Shown: piece after piece, positions 42,620-50,619 of the stretch
Numbering within the stretch: the stretch's first letter is position 1
Layout of the letters: the number at the start of each line of letters is the position of its first letter
Assembly: GCF_040779325.2 (NCBI RefSeq)
Contig: NZ_JBFONT020000001.1
Span: forward strand, 62,001 to 126,000
Source of the DNA: Aestuariibius violaceus
GTDB lineage: Bacteria; Pseudomonadota; Alphaproteobacteria; Rhodobacterales; Rhodobacteraceae
Direction: 5' to 3'
Length of the DNA stretch: 64,000 nt
Notes under the pieces: model-generated
The model's input: only the letters and a program-made list of their open reading frames with translations
Databases searched by the model: none
What the model was told of the DNA's origin: nothing
Position numbers and translations under genes: made by a program

Positions 42620-43048
42620 CTGCTCATCGCTGACGGCGAGCGGCCGCAATTGCGGCGTCGTCTCGAGCGTTCCCGCGACATCGACGCGAAGAATGCCCTC
42701 ATCCCCGACGATGCCTTTGAGCGTGGGGCCTAGCGCGAGATCGTTCCAGAAGCGGGTCTTGGTGTAGAAGTCGCGCGCACCCCAGCCGACGACGATCCAG
42801 TTGACCTCGTCCCAGCCAACCGGGACGCCCGCCGCCTCGGCGAAGGCGAAGCGGCGGCGGATCTCGGGCGTGGCGGGCAGGATGATGTCGTTATGGATCA
42901 ACCCGGTCGCGACATAGATCTGCCGGTCTTGCGGGGCAGGCGCGACGGGGGCCTTTGCACCGGGGATCACCGCCCCCGGGATCGCCGCAAGCAGCCATAG
43001 AAGCGGAACGGCGAGGAAGCCGAGCAGGGCGCGCCGCAGGTAGATCAA
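42359..43048 (-). CDS. DUF2459 (TIGR02117 family) protein
   Basis: A 229-residue protein with an N-terminal membrane anchor (LLGFLAVPLLWLLAAIPGAV) and the DUF2459 signature: IYVATGLIHNDIILPATPE, VGWGARDFYTKTRFWND and FTCNSWVGARLRDAGLPLGAWTPT with its conserved Cys and Asn. It starts with TTG overlapping the TGA of the FAH gene (TTGA), so translation is probably coupled. The conserved His/Cys residues suggest a papain-like fold, but no activity is known. Confidence 0.85.
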   Translation of the reverse strand: MIYLRRALLGFLAVPLLWLLAAIPGAVIPGAKAPVAPAPQDRQIYVATGLIHNDIILPATPEIRRRFAFAEAAGVPVGWDEVNWIVVGWGARDFYTKTRFWNDLALGPTLKGIVGDEGILRVDVAGTLETTPQLRPLAVSDEQLDRLLDAVLADFAQGPDGQPIAHPVRGFTPFDRFFLAEGQFNALFTCNSWVGARLRDAGLPLGAWTPTPYALTLSLWWHGHLNGDV

Positions 43049-43890
43049 TCGGCGACCGTCTGCATCTCTTGCTCGCCCAGGCCTTCGATCCCGATCCTGA
43101 CCGCCTGGCCCGGCTTCAGGAAGACCGGGTCGGGCTTCACACCCAGGCCCACCCCCGCCGGGGTGCCGGTCGCGATGACGTCCCCCGGTTCCAGCGTCAT
43201 GAACTGGCTCAGGTGGGCTATGACGTCGAAGACCGGCGTGATCATGTCGGCGGTCGTGCCGTCCTGATAGCGGTGGCCGTCGATCTCGGCCCACAGGCTC
43301 AGCGCCTGCGGGTCGGCCACTTCGTCGGGCGTGACCAGCCACGGCCCGAACGGGGCGAAACTGTCGGCGCTCTTGCCCTTGGTGAACTGCCCGCCGCGTT
43401 CCTTCTGGAAGGCGCGTTCCGACACGTCGTTCATCACCGCGTAGCCCGCGATATGATCCGGCACCTCCGCCTCGGAGATATACTTGGCCCGCCGCCCGAT
43501 CACGACAGCCAGCTCGACCTCCCAATCGGTCTTTTCGGACCCGCGCGGGATGCGGATCGGGTCGTTCGGCCCCGACCAGGCCGAGGTCGCCTTCATGAAG
43601 ATCATCGGCTCTTTCGGCGGGGTCGCACCCGTTTCGGCGGCGTGGTCGGCGTAGTTCAGACCGATGCAGACGATCTTGCCGGGCCGCGCCACCGCGGGGC
43701 CCAGCCGCGTCCCGTCGGGCACAAGCGGCAACTCTGCCGGGTCGATCTCGGCCAGCCGGGCCAGAACGTCGGGCGCCAGCGCCTCTCCCGCAAGGTCGAA
43801 GATATGTTCCGACAGGTCCCTGTGGTGCCCCTCGCTGTCGACCATCCCCGGCCGCTCTGACCCGGGCTCTCCGAACCGGATGAATTTCAT
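43045..43890 (-). CDS. Fumarylacetoacetate hydrolase family protein
   Basis: A 281-residue FAH-fold enzyme with the short N-terminal domain found in acylpyruvases, 2,4-diketo-3-deoxy-sugar-acid hydrolases and ureidoglycolate lyase. Metal site elements KIVCIGLNYADHAAETG, DWEVELAVVIGRRAKYI, and PGDVIATGTPAGVGLG are complete. It is different from the FAH protein of the hmg cluster at 53587. Coupled to the DUF2459 gene. The substrate is most likely a beta-diketo acid. Confidence 0.88.
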   Translation of the reverse strand: MKFIRFGEPGSERPGMVDSEGHHRDLSEHIFDLAGEALAPDVLARLAEIDPAELPLVPDGTRLGPAVARPGKIVCIGLNYADHAAETGATPPKEPMIFMKATSAWSGPNDPIRIPRGSEKTDWEVELAVVIGRRAKYISEAEVPDHIAGYAVMNDVSERAFQKERGGQFTKGKSADSFAPFGPWLVTPDEVADPQALSLWAEIDGHRYQDGTTADMITPVFDVIAHLSQFMTLEPGDVIATGTPAGVGLGVKPDPVFLKPGQAVRIGIEGLGEQEMQTVAD

Positions 43891-43917
43891 GCCTGCCTCC
43901 CTTGCCGTCTGGCGCGA

Positions 43918-44763
43918 CTATGGCGTCGCGCGTCCGGCTTTGGAAGCCACCCGCGCCCGGCGGGCCGAAGCGGCGAAGGCGATGACGAAGATCCCGCTGA
44001 GGATCAGGATGATCGTGGGCGCAGGCGCGCTGTCGATCCAGAACGACAGGTAGACGCCCGCGAACCCGGCCAGCAGCGTGACCGCCACGGCGATCCCCAA
44101 CATCCGCTCGAACCGGCGGGTCAGCAGAAAGGCGATGGCCCCCGGCGCGATCAGCAGCCCGATCGTCAGGATCAGCCCGACCGACGACAGCGTCGACACG
44201 ATGGTCAGCGACAAAAGCGACAAAAGCCCGTAATGCAGCCACCGCACCGGTAGCCCCAGGGCACGGGCCTGCGCGGGGTCGAAGGCGTGCAGCATCAGAT
44301 CCCGCCGCTTGGCCAGCAGGACCAAGGCCACGACCCCGGCGATGATCCCCGACGTGGCAAGCTCCCCACCCGAAATGCCCAGCATGTTGCCGAACAGGAT
44401 GTGGTCCAGATGCACATCCGTCTGGACCTGCGTGTAGAGGACCAGCCCCAGCCCGAACATGCCGGAGAAGACGACGCCCATCACGGTGTCCTCCTTCACC
44501 CGGCTCTGCTCGGCCAGGTATCCGGTCGCGACGGCGCAGATCATACCGGCCGCGAAGGCGCCGATGATCAGCGGAATGCCCGCGATATAGGCCAGCACGA
44601 TCCCCGGCAGCACCGCATGGCTCACCGCGTCGCCCATCAGCGACCAGCCCTTAAGGACGAGGAAACACGACAGCAGCGCCGTGGGGATCGAGATCAGCCC
44701 AGCGATCACGAATGCCTTCACCATGAACGGGAAGGCAAAGGGGGCGAGCGCCATCTCTATCAC
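43918..44763 (-). CDS. sitD: Manganese/iron ABC transporter permease SitD-like
   Basis: A 281-residue ABC-3 family permease with about eight membrane segments. FLVLKGWSLMGDAVSHAVLPG and GLGLVLYTQVQTDVHLDHILFGNMLG are typical of metal-type permeases; the first includes the loop that contacts the ATPase. It overlaps SitC-like by 4 bases. Two permeases plus ATPase plus binding protein fit SitABCD (Mn2+/Fe2+) better than ZnuABC, which has one permease. Confidence 0.9.
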   Translation of the reverse strand: MIEMALAPFAFPFMVKAFVIAGLISIPTALLSCFLVLKGWSLMGDAVSHAVLPGIVLAYIAGIPLIIGAFAAGMICAVATGYLAEQSRVKEDTVMGVVFSGMFGLGLVLYTQVQTDVHLDHILFGNMLGISGGELATSGIIAGVVALVLLAKRRDLMLHAFDPAQARALGLPVRWLHYGLLSLLSLTIVSTLSSVGLILTIGLLIAPGAIAFLLTRRFERMLGIAVAVTLLAGFAGVYLSFWIDSAPAPTIILILSGIFVIAFAASARRARVASKAGRATP

Positions 44764-45608
44764 AGCGCCGCCTGTGCCCGGCGGCGCGCCGCGAGCCGCC
44801 CGTGTTTGGGTGCGAACAGGAATGCCAGAAAGAAGACCAGCGTCTGCAGGCAGACGATCACGCCGCCCGTCGCCCCGTCGAGGAAGAAGGACAGATAGGC
44901 GCCCACCGCGCTGGTCCCCGCGCCCAGGGCCACGCTGATGGCAATCAGCCGCGGGAAGCGGTCGGTCAACAGGTAGGCGGTCGCGCCGGGGGTGACGACC
45001 ATGGCGATGACAAGGAATGCGCCGACGGTCTGCAGCGCCGCGACACAGGACGCGGCCAGAAGCGTGAAGAAGACGGCGCGCAAGACCCGCGGCCTGAGGC
45101 CGATCGACCGCGCGTGGTTCTCATCGAAGAAGGCGACCATCAGGTCCTTCCACTTCAGCAGCAGCACGGCCAGCGAAATGCCCCCGATCAGGGCCAGCTG
45201 CAGCGTGTCGGTGGGCGAGATCGCGAGGATGTTGCCCAGGATGATGGTCTGCACGTCCACCGGCACCGGAGAGACCGAGACCATGAAAAGCCCGAGCCCG
45301 AAGAAGCCGGTGAAGATCAACCCGATGATCGCGTCTTCCTTGAGGCCCGTCCTCTCCCGCAGGAACAGCATCGACGCGGCGGCAAGCCCACCGGCGAGGA
45401 ACGCGCCCAGCGCGAAGGGCAGCCCCAACATGTAAGCCCCCGCCACACCCGGAACGATGGAGTGGGACAGCGCATCGCCGATCAGCGACCACCCCTTCAG
45501 CATCAGGTATGCCGACAGGAACGCGCAGACCGCGCCGACAAGGGCCGAAACCCAGATCGCGTTGACCATGTAGCCGTAGGCAAACGGGGTGAACAGGGTA
45601 TCGGTCAT
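44760..45608 (-). CDS. sitC: Manganese/iron ABC transporter permease SitC-like
   Basis: A 282-residue ABC-3 permease homologous to the adjacent SitD-like protein (YLMLKGWSLIGDALSHSIVPG corresponds to its coupling loop). It starts at ATG 45608, 276 bp downstream of the ATPase gene; the gap holds an inverted-repeat element. Its stop overlaps the next start (ATGA). It is the membrane channel half for Mn2+ or Fe2+ uptake. Confidence 0.9.
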   Translation of the reverse strand: MTDTLFTPFAYGYMVNAIWVSALVGAVCAFLSAYLMLKGWSLIGDALSHSIVPGVAGAYMLGLPFALGAFLAGGLAAASMLFLRERTGLKEDAIIGLIFTGFFGLGLFMVSVSPVPVDVQTIILGNILAISPTDTLQLALIGGISLAVLLLKWKDLMVAFFDENHARSIGLRPRVLRAVFFTLLAASCVAALQTVGAFLVIAMVVTPGATAYLLTDRFPRLIAISVALGAGTSAVGAYLSFFLDGATGGVIVCLQTLVFFLAFLFAPKHGRLAARRRAQAAL

Positions 45609-45751
45609 GCCCAGACCGGCAAAGAATGGAGGGGCGCGCCAGACCTTTGGTGGACGTGAGGAGCGGAGTGCCCGACCCGACGGGGCGGGTTTGAGCAGCT
45701 TGTAAGATCAGAAACCGACCATTCGGTCGTGCGGATCACGGACGTCGCAAA

Positions 45752-45826
45752 AGCGCCCGACCCGTGGGGTTCAGGGTGACCGTGGCGCAAGTGGCGCGGC
45801 GTAATCGCCCTGCACGGTCGGGCGCT
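45752..45826. repeat. Inverted-repeat element between sitB and sitC
   Basis: AGCGCCCGACC (45752-45762) and GGTCGGGCGCT (45816-45826) are perfect 11-bp inverted arms, identical in sequence to the core of the arms at 11293-11307 and 11443-11457 between accD and folC. A partial copy, TGCCCGACCCGACGGGGCGGG, lies just left at about 45669. It sits inside the sitABCD operon and could form a stem in the mRNA between ATPase and permease cistrons. Confidence 0.65.
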
Positions 45827-45884
45827 GCCTGGCGTAAACGCCGGACGAGTCATGAGTGATAAGCGCCATCGCAATCGGCTCAGC

Positions 45885-46754
45885 CTAATCACGGTGATCA
45901 TCGTCGTAGATAACGAACGGCCGCTCGTCGTCCGTGATGACCCGGATGCGGCGCGGGTCGTCATCGTCGTGCAGATCATCACCGCCCAGAACGAAATGCC
46001 GCAGCACGCCGCCAAACGCCCGTTCGAGGTTGCGGCGCGTGAACGTCTCTGCCGTCGGCCCGTATGCCAGCACCGTCCCCTTCACGAGGATCGTCCGGTC
46101 GCAAAACTCCGGCACCGACCCGAGGTTGTGGGTCGACACCAGCATCACCCGCCCCTCCTCGCGCAGGTCGGAGAGGAGCTTGATGATCGCCTCCTCCGTC
46201 GCCACGTCGACGCCAGTGAAGGGCTCGTCCAGCAAGATCACCTGGGCATCCTGCGCAAGCGCCCGCGCCAGGAAGACCCGCTTGCGCTGACCGCCCGAGA
46301 GCTCCCCGATCTGACGCTCGCGATAGGCGCTCATCCCGACCCGCTCGAGCGCCTCGGCCACCGCGCGCCGGTCGGCCTCTGCCGCGCGGCGCAAAAGCCC
46401 CATATGTCCGTAGCGGCCCATCATGACAACGTCTTCGACCAGTACCGGAAAGGACCAGTCGACTTCCTCGGCCTGAGGCACATAGGCGACGAGGTTCTGC
46501 CGCAGCGCCGCCTTCACCGGACGACCCAGCACGGAAATCTCACCTGCCGCGACCGGGACGAACCCCATAATCGCCTTGAACAAGGTCGACTTGCCCGCCC
46601 CGTTCACGCCCACCAAGGCGGTGATCGTCCCTTTCGGGATCTCAAAGCTCGTGTCGCGCAGTGCCGTCGTGCCGTTCCGGTAGGTCACCGTCACGCCAGA
46701 GGCCGAGATCCCTGTCTCGGCCTCGATCAGCGGTGCGGCGACGGCATCCTTCAT
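45885..46754 (-). CDS. sitB: Manganese/iron ABC transporter ATP-binding protein SitB-like
   Basis: A 289-residue ABC ATPase: Walker A VGVNGAGKSTLFKAI, signature IGELSGGQRKRVFLARAL, Walker B VILLDEPFTGVD, and the switch His in MLVSTHNLGS. It has a His- and Asp-rich C-terminal tail (GGDDLHDDDDPRRI, DDDHRD) that could bind metal; such tails are unusual in this family. The start overlaps the sitA stop (ATGA). Confidence 0.92.
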   Translation of the reverse strand: MKDAVAAPLIEAETGISASGVTVTYRNGTTALRDTSFEIPKGTITALVGVNGAGKSTLFKAIMGFVPVAAGEISVLGRPVKAALRQNLVAYVPQAEEVDWSFPVLVEDVVMMGRYGHMGLLRRAAEADRRAVAEALERVGMSAYRERQIGELSGGQRKRVFLARALAQDAQVILLDEPFTGVDVATEEAIIKLLSDLREEGRVMLVSTHNLGSVPEFCDRTILVKGTVLAYGPTAETFTRRNLERAFGGVLRHFVLGGDDLHDDDDPRRIRVITDDERPFVIYDDDHRD

Positions 46755-47623
46755 CCGCCAAGACCCTCCGCGATGGTCTCGGACGTGACGCGCAGCAGGT
46801 CGAGATAGGTCGGAACCGGCCCGTCCGCCTCTGTCAGGCTATCGACATAAAGCACCCCGCCGAACGCCGCGCCCGTTTCGCGCGCCACCTGCAGGGCGGG
46901 ATCGTTGCTGACGGTGCTTTCGCAGAACACTGCCGGGACGCCGCTTTCGCGCACGCCATCGATCACTCGCCGCACCTGCTGTGGCGTTCCTGTCTGATCC
47001 GCGTTCATTGGCCAGAGATAGAGCTCTTCCAGCCCGAAATCCCGCGCGAGGTAGGAAAAAGCGCCTTCACAGGTGACCAAAGTCCGCGCCTCTTCGGGTA
47101 GGGCGGCCACCCGCTCTCGCAAAGGTCCGATCACTGCGCGCAGCTCGTTCTTATACGCCTCGGCGTTGGCAGCGTAGATCTCAGCGTTCTCAGGATCGGC
47201 CTCGGAGAATGCGTCGCGGATGTTGTCGATATAGATCAACGCGTTATCCAGACCCATCCAGGCATGGGGGTTTGGACGCCCCTCATACTCGCCTTCGGCG
47301 ATGGAGATCGGGTCGATCCCGTCCGACACGGTGACCGACGGGATATCGCCCAGATTGGCGAGGAACTGCTCGAACCAAAGCTCGAGGTTCAACCCGTTCC
47401 ACAGGATCAGATCGGCATCCTGGGCGCGGATCAGATCGCGCGGCGTCGGCTGATATCCATGAATCTCGGCGCCGGGGCGGGTGATCGAGACGACCTCTGC
47501 CGTATCGCCCGCCACATTCTGCGCCATGTCAGCAATCACGGTGAAGGTGGTAACAGCCTTCAACTGGTCCTGGGCCGCCGCCGGAGGAGCGAGCAAAGCG
47601 AAACACAAGAGGATCATACGCAT
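46751..47623 (-). CDS. sitA: Manganese/iron ABC transporter substrate-binding protein SitA-like
   Basis: A 290-residue cluster A-I (ZnuA/SitA-type) binding protein. The signal peptide is MRMILLCFALLAPPAAAQ. Metal ligands are recognisable in GAEIHGYQPTPRDL, NPHAWMGLDN and the later Glu in FCESTVSND; no His-rich loop is present, which favours Mn/Fe over Zn. The ATG at 47623 has GGGAG 8 bases upstream. A Fur/Mur-like box and promoter lie 55-76 bp upstream. Confidence 0.92.
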   Translation of the reverse strand: MRMILLCFALLAPPAAAQDQLKAVTTFTVIADMAQNVAGDTAEVVSITRPGAEIHGYQPTPRDLIRAQDADLILWNGLNLELWFEQFLANLGDIPSVTVSDGIDPISIAEGEYEGRPNPHAWMGLDNALIYIDNIRDAFSEADPENAEIYAANAEAYKNELRAVIGPLRERVAALPEEARTLVTCEGAFSYLARDFGLEELYLWPMNADQTGTPQQVRRVIDGVRESGVPAVFCESTVSNDPALQVARETGAAFGGVLYVDSLTEADGPVPTYLDLLRVTSETIAEGLGG

Positions 47624-47651
47624 CGACGACTCCCTGATGAGTGACGATGGG

Positions 47652-47699
47652 AAGATATTGTCGCACTTTGACCTGTCAATGCAAATGCGAATTATTATC
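47652..47699 (-). promoter_or_regulatory. sitA promoter with Fur/Mur-like box
   Basis: On the minus strand GATAATAATTCGCATTTGCA (47680-47699) matches 13 of 19 positions of the classical Fur box. It directly adjoins a -35 TTGACA (47674-47679) and, 16 bases later, a -10 TATCTT (47652-47657). Repression by the alphaproteobacterial manganese-responsive Fur homologue Mur fits the SitABCD product. The box begins 18 bp after the end of the upstream kefC gene. Confidence 0.7.
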
Positions 47700-47716
47700 A
47701 ACAAAAAGTGGCAGAT

Positions 47717-49684
47717 CTATGATGCCTTCCGCTCGGCTTCGTCCGCCGCCTCCGCATCGCTCTTCTGATCAGCCGGACTCGGCGGCACCCAGGCGCGCCC
47801 GATCCAGTCGGTATAGTCGGGGCTGTCCTGCTGCATCGCCTCGTCCTGCTCCTTCATCAGCTCTCGGGCGCGGGCGACATAGGCGTCGTTCTTGTAGGAT
47901 GGCGTCTCGGGATCGTAGAGATCGGCCATCCGCCGCAACGCGTGCTGGTCCCGCGCAACGAAATCCTTCACCTGCCGTTCGGCGTCGAAGGGGTGGTAGC
48001 CCAGCGCCTCCAGCGCCGATCGTCCCGTCCTCACCGCTGAATCGAAGGTATCGCGGATGATGTCGCGGCATCCGGCGGCCCACAGCTCGTAAACGTGGTT
48101 CCTGTCCTGCGCGCGGGCGGTCACATGGACATGGGGGTGGGCGTCGGAGACATATCTGACCAGCTCTGTCGTCTGGTGCGGATCGTCGATGGCGACGACG
48201 AGCAGCCGCGCATTCTCGATCCCCGCGGCATGGAGCAGATCGGGCCGCGTCGGATCGCCGTAGAAGACGCGGAACCCGAAGGCGCGCAGCATCTCAAGAT
48301 GCGAGATGTTGTTGTCGAGGACGACCGTCTTGTAGCCCGCCGAGGTGAGGATCCGGTTGACGACCCCGCCGAACCGGCCGTGACCGGCGATGATGATCGG
48401 CCCATCGGCATCGATCTCGTCCGGTTCCCGTTCCTGCGCGCTGGAAAAGCGTGGTGCGACGGCCCGATCGAAGATGATGAAGAGAAGCGGTGTCACCAGC
48501 ATCGACAGGGCGACGATGAGCAGAAGCTGATCGGCCACACCTCGGGGCATGATCGCGTTGGCTGTCGCGAAGCTCAGCAGGACGAAGCCGAACTCGCCCG
48601 CCTGCGCCAGGGAGAGGGTGAAGAGCCACCGGTCGGTTCCCCTGAGCTGGAAGATGACTGCCAGCAGGTAGAGAACCGCGCCCTTCACCAGGACAAGACC
48701 CAGCGTCAAGGCAAGGACCGTGCCCAGCGTGTCCCAAAGCAGCGGGAAGTTGATCCCTGCGCCAACGGTAATGAAAAAGAGCCCAAGCAGTAGGCCTCGG
48801 AACGGTTCCAGATCCGCTTCAAGCTCGTGCCGGTACTCCGAATTGGCCAGAACCACCCCGGCAAGAAATGTACCGAGGGCCGGCGAGAGGCCCACCATCG
48901 TCATCAGAACGGCGATCCCGACGACGATGGTCAGAGCCGTGGCGGTGAACAGCTCCTGCAGGCGCGCCTTGGCGATGAAACCGAAAACGGGCCGCGTCAG
49001 ATAGCTTCCGACGAGGATCACCGAAGCGATGGCGCCGATCGTCAGCCCCGCCCGTTCCCAGCCGGACCGTTCGGCGATCCACGCCTCGATCCCGCCCAGC
49101 ATGGCGGTGCCGGCCTCCTCTCCATGGCCGGCGCCATGCTCTGCCCCGGTCTCGGCCAGGCCAGCAAGTTCCGGCATGGCGAGGAAGGGCAGAAACGCCA
49201 GCATCGGGATGACGGCAATGTCCTGGGTCAGCAGGACCGAAAACGAAGACTGCCCGCCGCGCGATCGCAAAAGCCCCTTCTCCGTCAACGTCTTCAGCAC
49301 GATTGCCGTGGACGATAGCGACAGCACTGCCCCGATGGCGATCGCAACATTCCACGGCTGGCCGAACATCACCGCGATCCCGGCAATGGCCGCACCTGTC
49401 CCCAGAACCTGCAGCCCGCCGAGACCCACAAGCTGATAGCGCATCTGCCAGAGCACCCGCGGCTCAAGCTCCAGCCCGACCAGGAACAGCATCATCACGA
49501 CGCCGAATTCGGCAAAGTGCTGTACCTCGACCACGTCGACATTGGCGACCGACAGAAGCGGGCTCAGCAGGATCCCCGCGATCAGGTATCCAAGTACTGA
49601 TCCCAGACCCAGTCGGCTTGCGATCGGCACCATGATCACCCCGGCAACGAGGAAGATCAGCGCGAGCGTCAGCATCTCGGTCAT
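47717..49684 (-). CDS. kefC: Kef-type K+/H+ antiporter with TrkA-N domain
   Basis: A 655-residue CPA2 antiporter. About twelve membrane segments fill residues 1-390, with the long Gly/His-rich loop GAEHGAGHGEEAGTA in between; a TrkA-N (RCK) domain follows (PIIIAGHGRFGGVVNRIL, about 415-540), then a helical tail. It is fused by a 4-bp overlap to a KefF-like reductase, which supports a glutathione-gated potassium efflux system protecting against electrophiles. It might equally be described as KefB. Confidence 0.88.
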   Translation of the reverse strand: MTEMLTLALIFLVAGVIMVPIASRLGLGSVLGYLIAGILLSPLLSVANVDVVEVQHFAEFGVVMMLFLVGLELEPRVLWQMRYQLVGLGGLQVLGTGAAIAGIAVMFGQPWNVAIAIGAVLSLSSTAIVLKTLTEKGLLRSRGGQSSFSVLLTQDIAVIPMLAFLPFLAMPELAGLAETGAEHGAGHGEEAGTAMLGGIEAWIAERSGWERAGLTIGAIASVILVGSYLTRPVFGFIAKARLQELFTATALTIVVGIAVLMTMVGLSPALGTFLAGVVLANSEYRHELEADLEPFRGLLLGLFFITVGAGINFPLLWDTLGTVLALTLGLVLVKGAVLYLLAVIFQLRGTDRWLFTLSLAQAGEFGFVLLSFATANAIMPRGVADQLLLIVALSMLVTPLLFIIFDRAVAPRFSSAQEREPDEIDADGPIIIAGHGRFGGVVNRILTSAGYKTVVLDNNISHLEMLRAFGFRVFYGDPTRPDLLHAAGIENARLLVVAIDDPHQTTELVRYVSDAHPHVHVTARAQDRNHVYELWAAGCRDIIRDTFDSAVRTGRSALEALGYHPFDAERQVKDFVARDQHALRRMADLYDPETPSYKNDAYVARARELMKEQDEAMQQDSPDYTDWIGRAWVPPSPADQKSDAEAADEAERKAS

Positions 49685-50283
49685 TCCGCTGCCTCCTGTC
49701 CGGTGAAGACCTTCGAGGTCAGAACCTCGATGTCCTGCGGATCGAACCGGTCATCGCGCAGCGCTTCGATCAGCTGCCGGTAGCTCGCGGCGTGGTCCGC
49801 AACCCGCGCTTCGCCATCCGCCCCGACAGCGCCATAGAAGACATAGGGCGGCAGGAACTCCATCTTGCAGAGCCGCGCCGTCTGCTCGAGGGGCGCCAGC
49901 AGCGTACGCAGGTCGAAGTTATTGTATCCGTCCTTGCAGTAGGACTCCTCGGGTCCGCCCGTGCTGATCGCCAGCATGACGCGCTTTCCCTCGAGCTTGT
50001 CACCCCCGTCGCCGTAGGCAAAACCGGGTTCAAGGACGAGATCCATCCAGTCCTTCAGAAGCGCGGGCACCGAATACCAGAAAAGCGGAAACTGCCAGAC
50101 GATCACGTCATGGTCGATCAACCGCTCCTGCTCGTGTTCGACATTGATGTCATAGCGCGGGTAATCGGCATAGAGGTCAACCCTCGTGATCCCCTCGATC
50201 TCTCGCACTGCGTCGGTCATCGCGTGGTTCACCCGCGAAAAGCGCTGACCCGGATGCGCGTAATAAAGGATGAGCTTTGCCAT
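49681..50283 (-). CDS. kefF: KefF-like NAD(P)H quinone oxidoreductase
   Basis: A 200-residue flavodoxin-fold protein of the NQO/KefF family: LILYYAHPGQRFSRVNHAM is the FMN-binding start, DVIVWQFPLFWYSVPALLKDWMD the family core, and AISTGGPEESYCKDG the second binding loop. KefF-type proteins activate Kef channels and reduce quinones. The ATG at 50283 is used instead of 50295. Its stop overlaps the start of the antiporter gene (ATGA). Confidence 0.9.
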   Translation of the reverse strand: MAKLILYYAHPGQRFSRVNHAMTDAVREIEGITRVDLYADYPRYDINVEHEQERLIDHDVIVWQFPLFWYSVPALLKDWMDLVLEPGFAYGDGGDKLEGKRVMLAISTGGPEESYCKDGYNNFDLRTLLAPLEQTARLCKMEFLPPYVFYGAVGADGEARVADHAASYRQLIEALRDDRFDPQDIEVLTSKVFTGQEAAE

Positions 50284-50418
50284 GACCGCTCCCACCTGTC
50301 CGATGTGACCTTAACAGGGTTTTGTTCACGGGATGCAACGCCTTGCCGAGGATCAGAGCGGTGCAGCGGCGCGACGGCGGGTGACTTGCCATGAGATCGG
50401 GCGAAGAGGCGCGCGGGC

Positions 50419-50619
50419 CTACGTCTCGGAGAGGTCGGTGCGGGCAAGCGCCAGCGCCTCGGCCAGCACCGCCCGCTCTCCGATATGGTTCGCAAGGATC
50501 AGGACAAGCTGCGCGTTGAGCCGGTGGCTCGCCCCCTCGCTCAGACCGTCATGCGCGGCGAGCAGATCGGCGTAGAAGCCATCGCCATCGTCGAGGTTCG
50601 GTTTGGTCACAAGGCTCAT
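50419..50619 (-). CDS. DUF2783 domain protein
   Basis: A 66-residue protein: MSLVTKPNLDDGDGFYADLL, then LNAQLVLILANHIGERAVLAEAL is the DUF2783 signature. It starts in an ATGA overlap with the FAD monooxygenase stop. DUF2783 genes regularly follow such monooxygenases in aromatic-degradation clusters, so it may be a small stabilising partner. Confidence 0.85.
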   Translation of the reverse strand: MSLVTKPNLDDGDGFYADLLAAHDGLSEGASHRLNAQLVLILANHIGERAVLAEALALARTDLSET

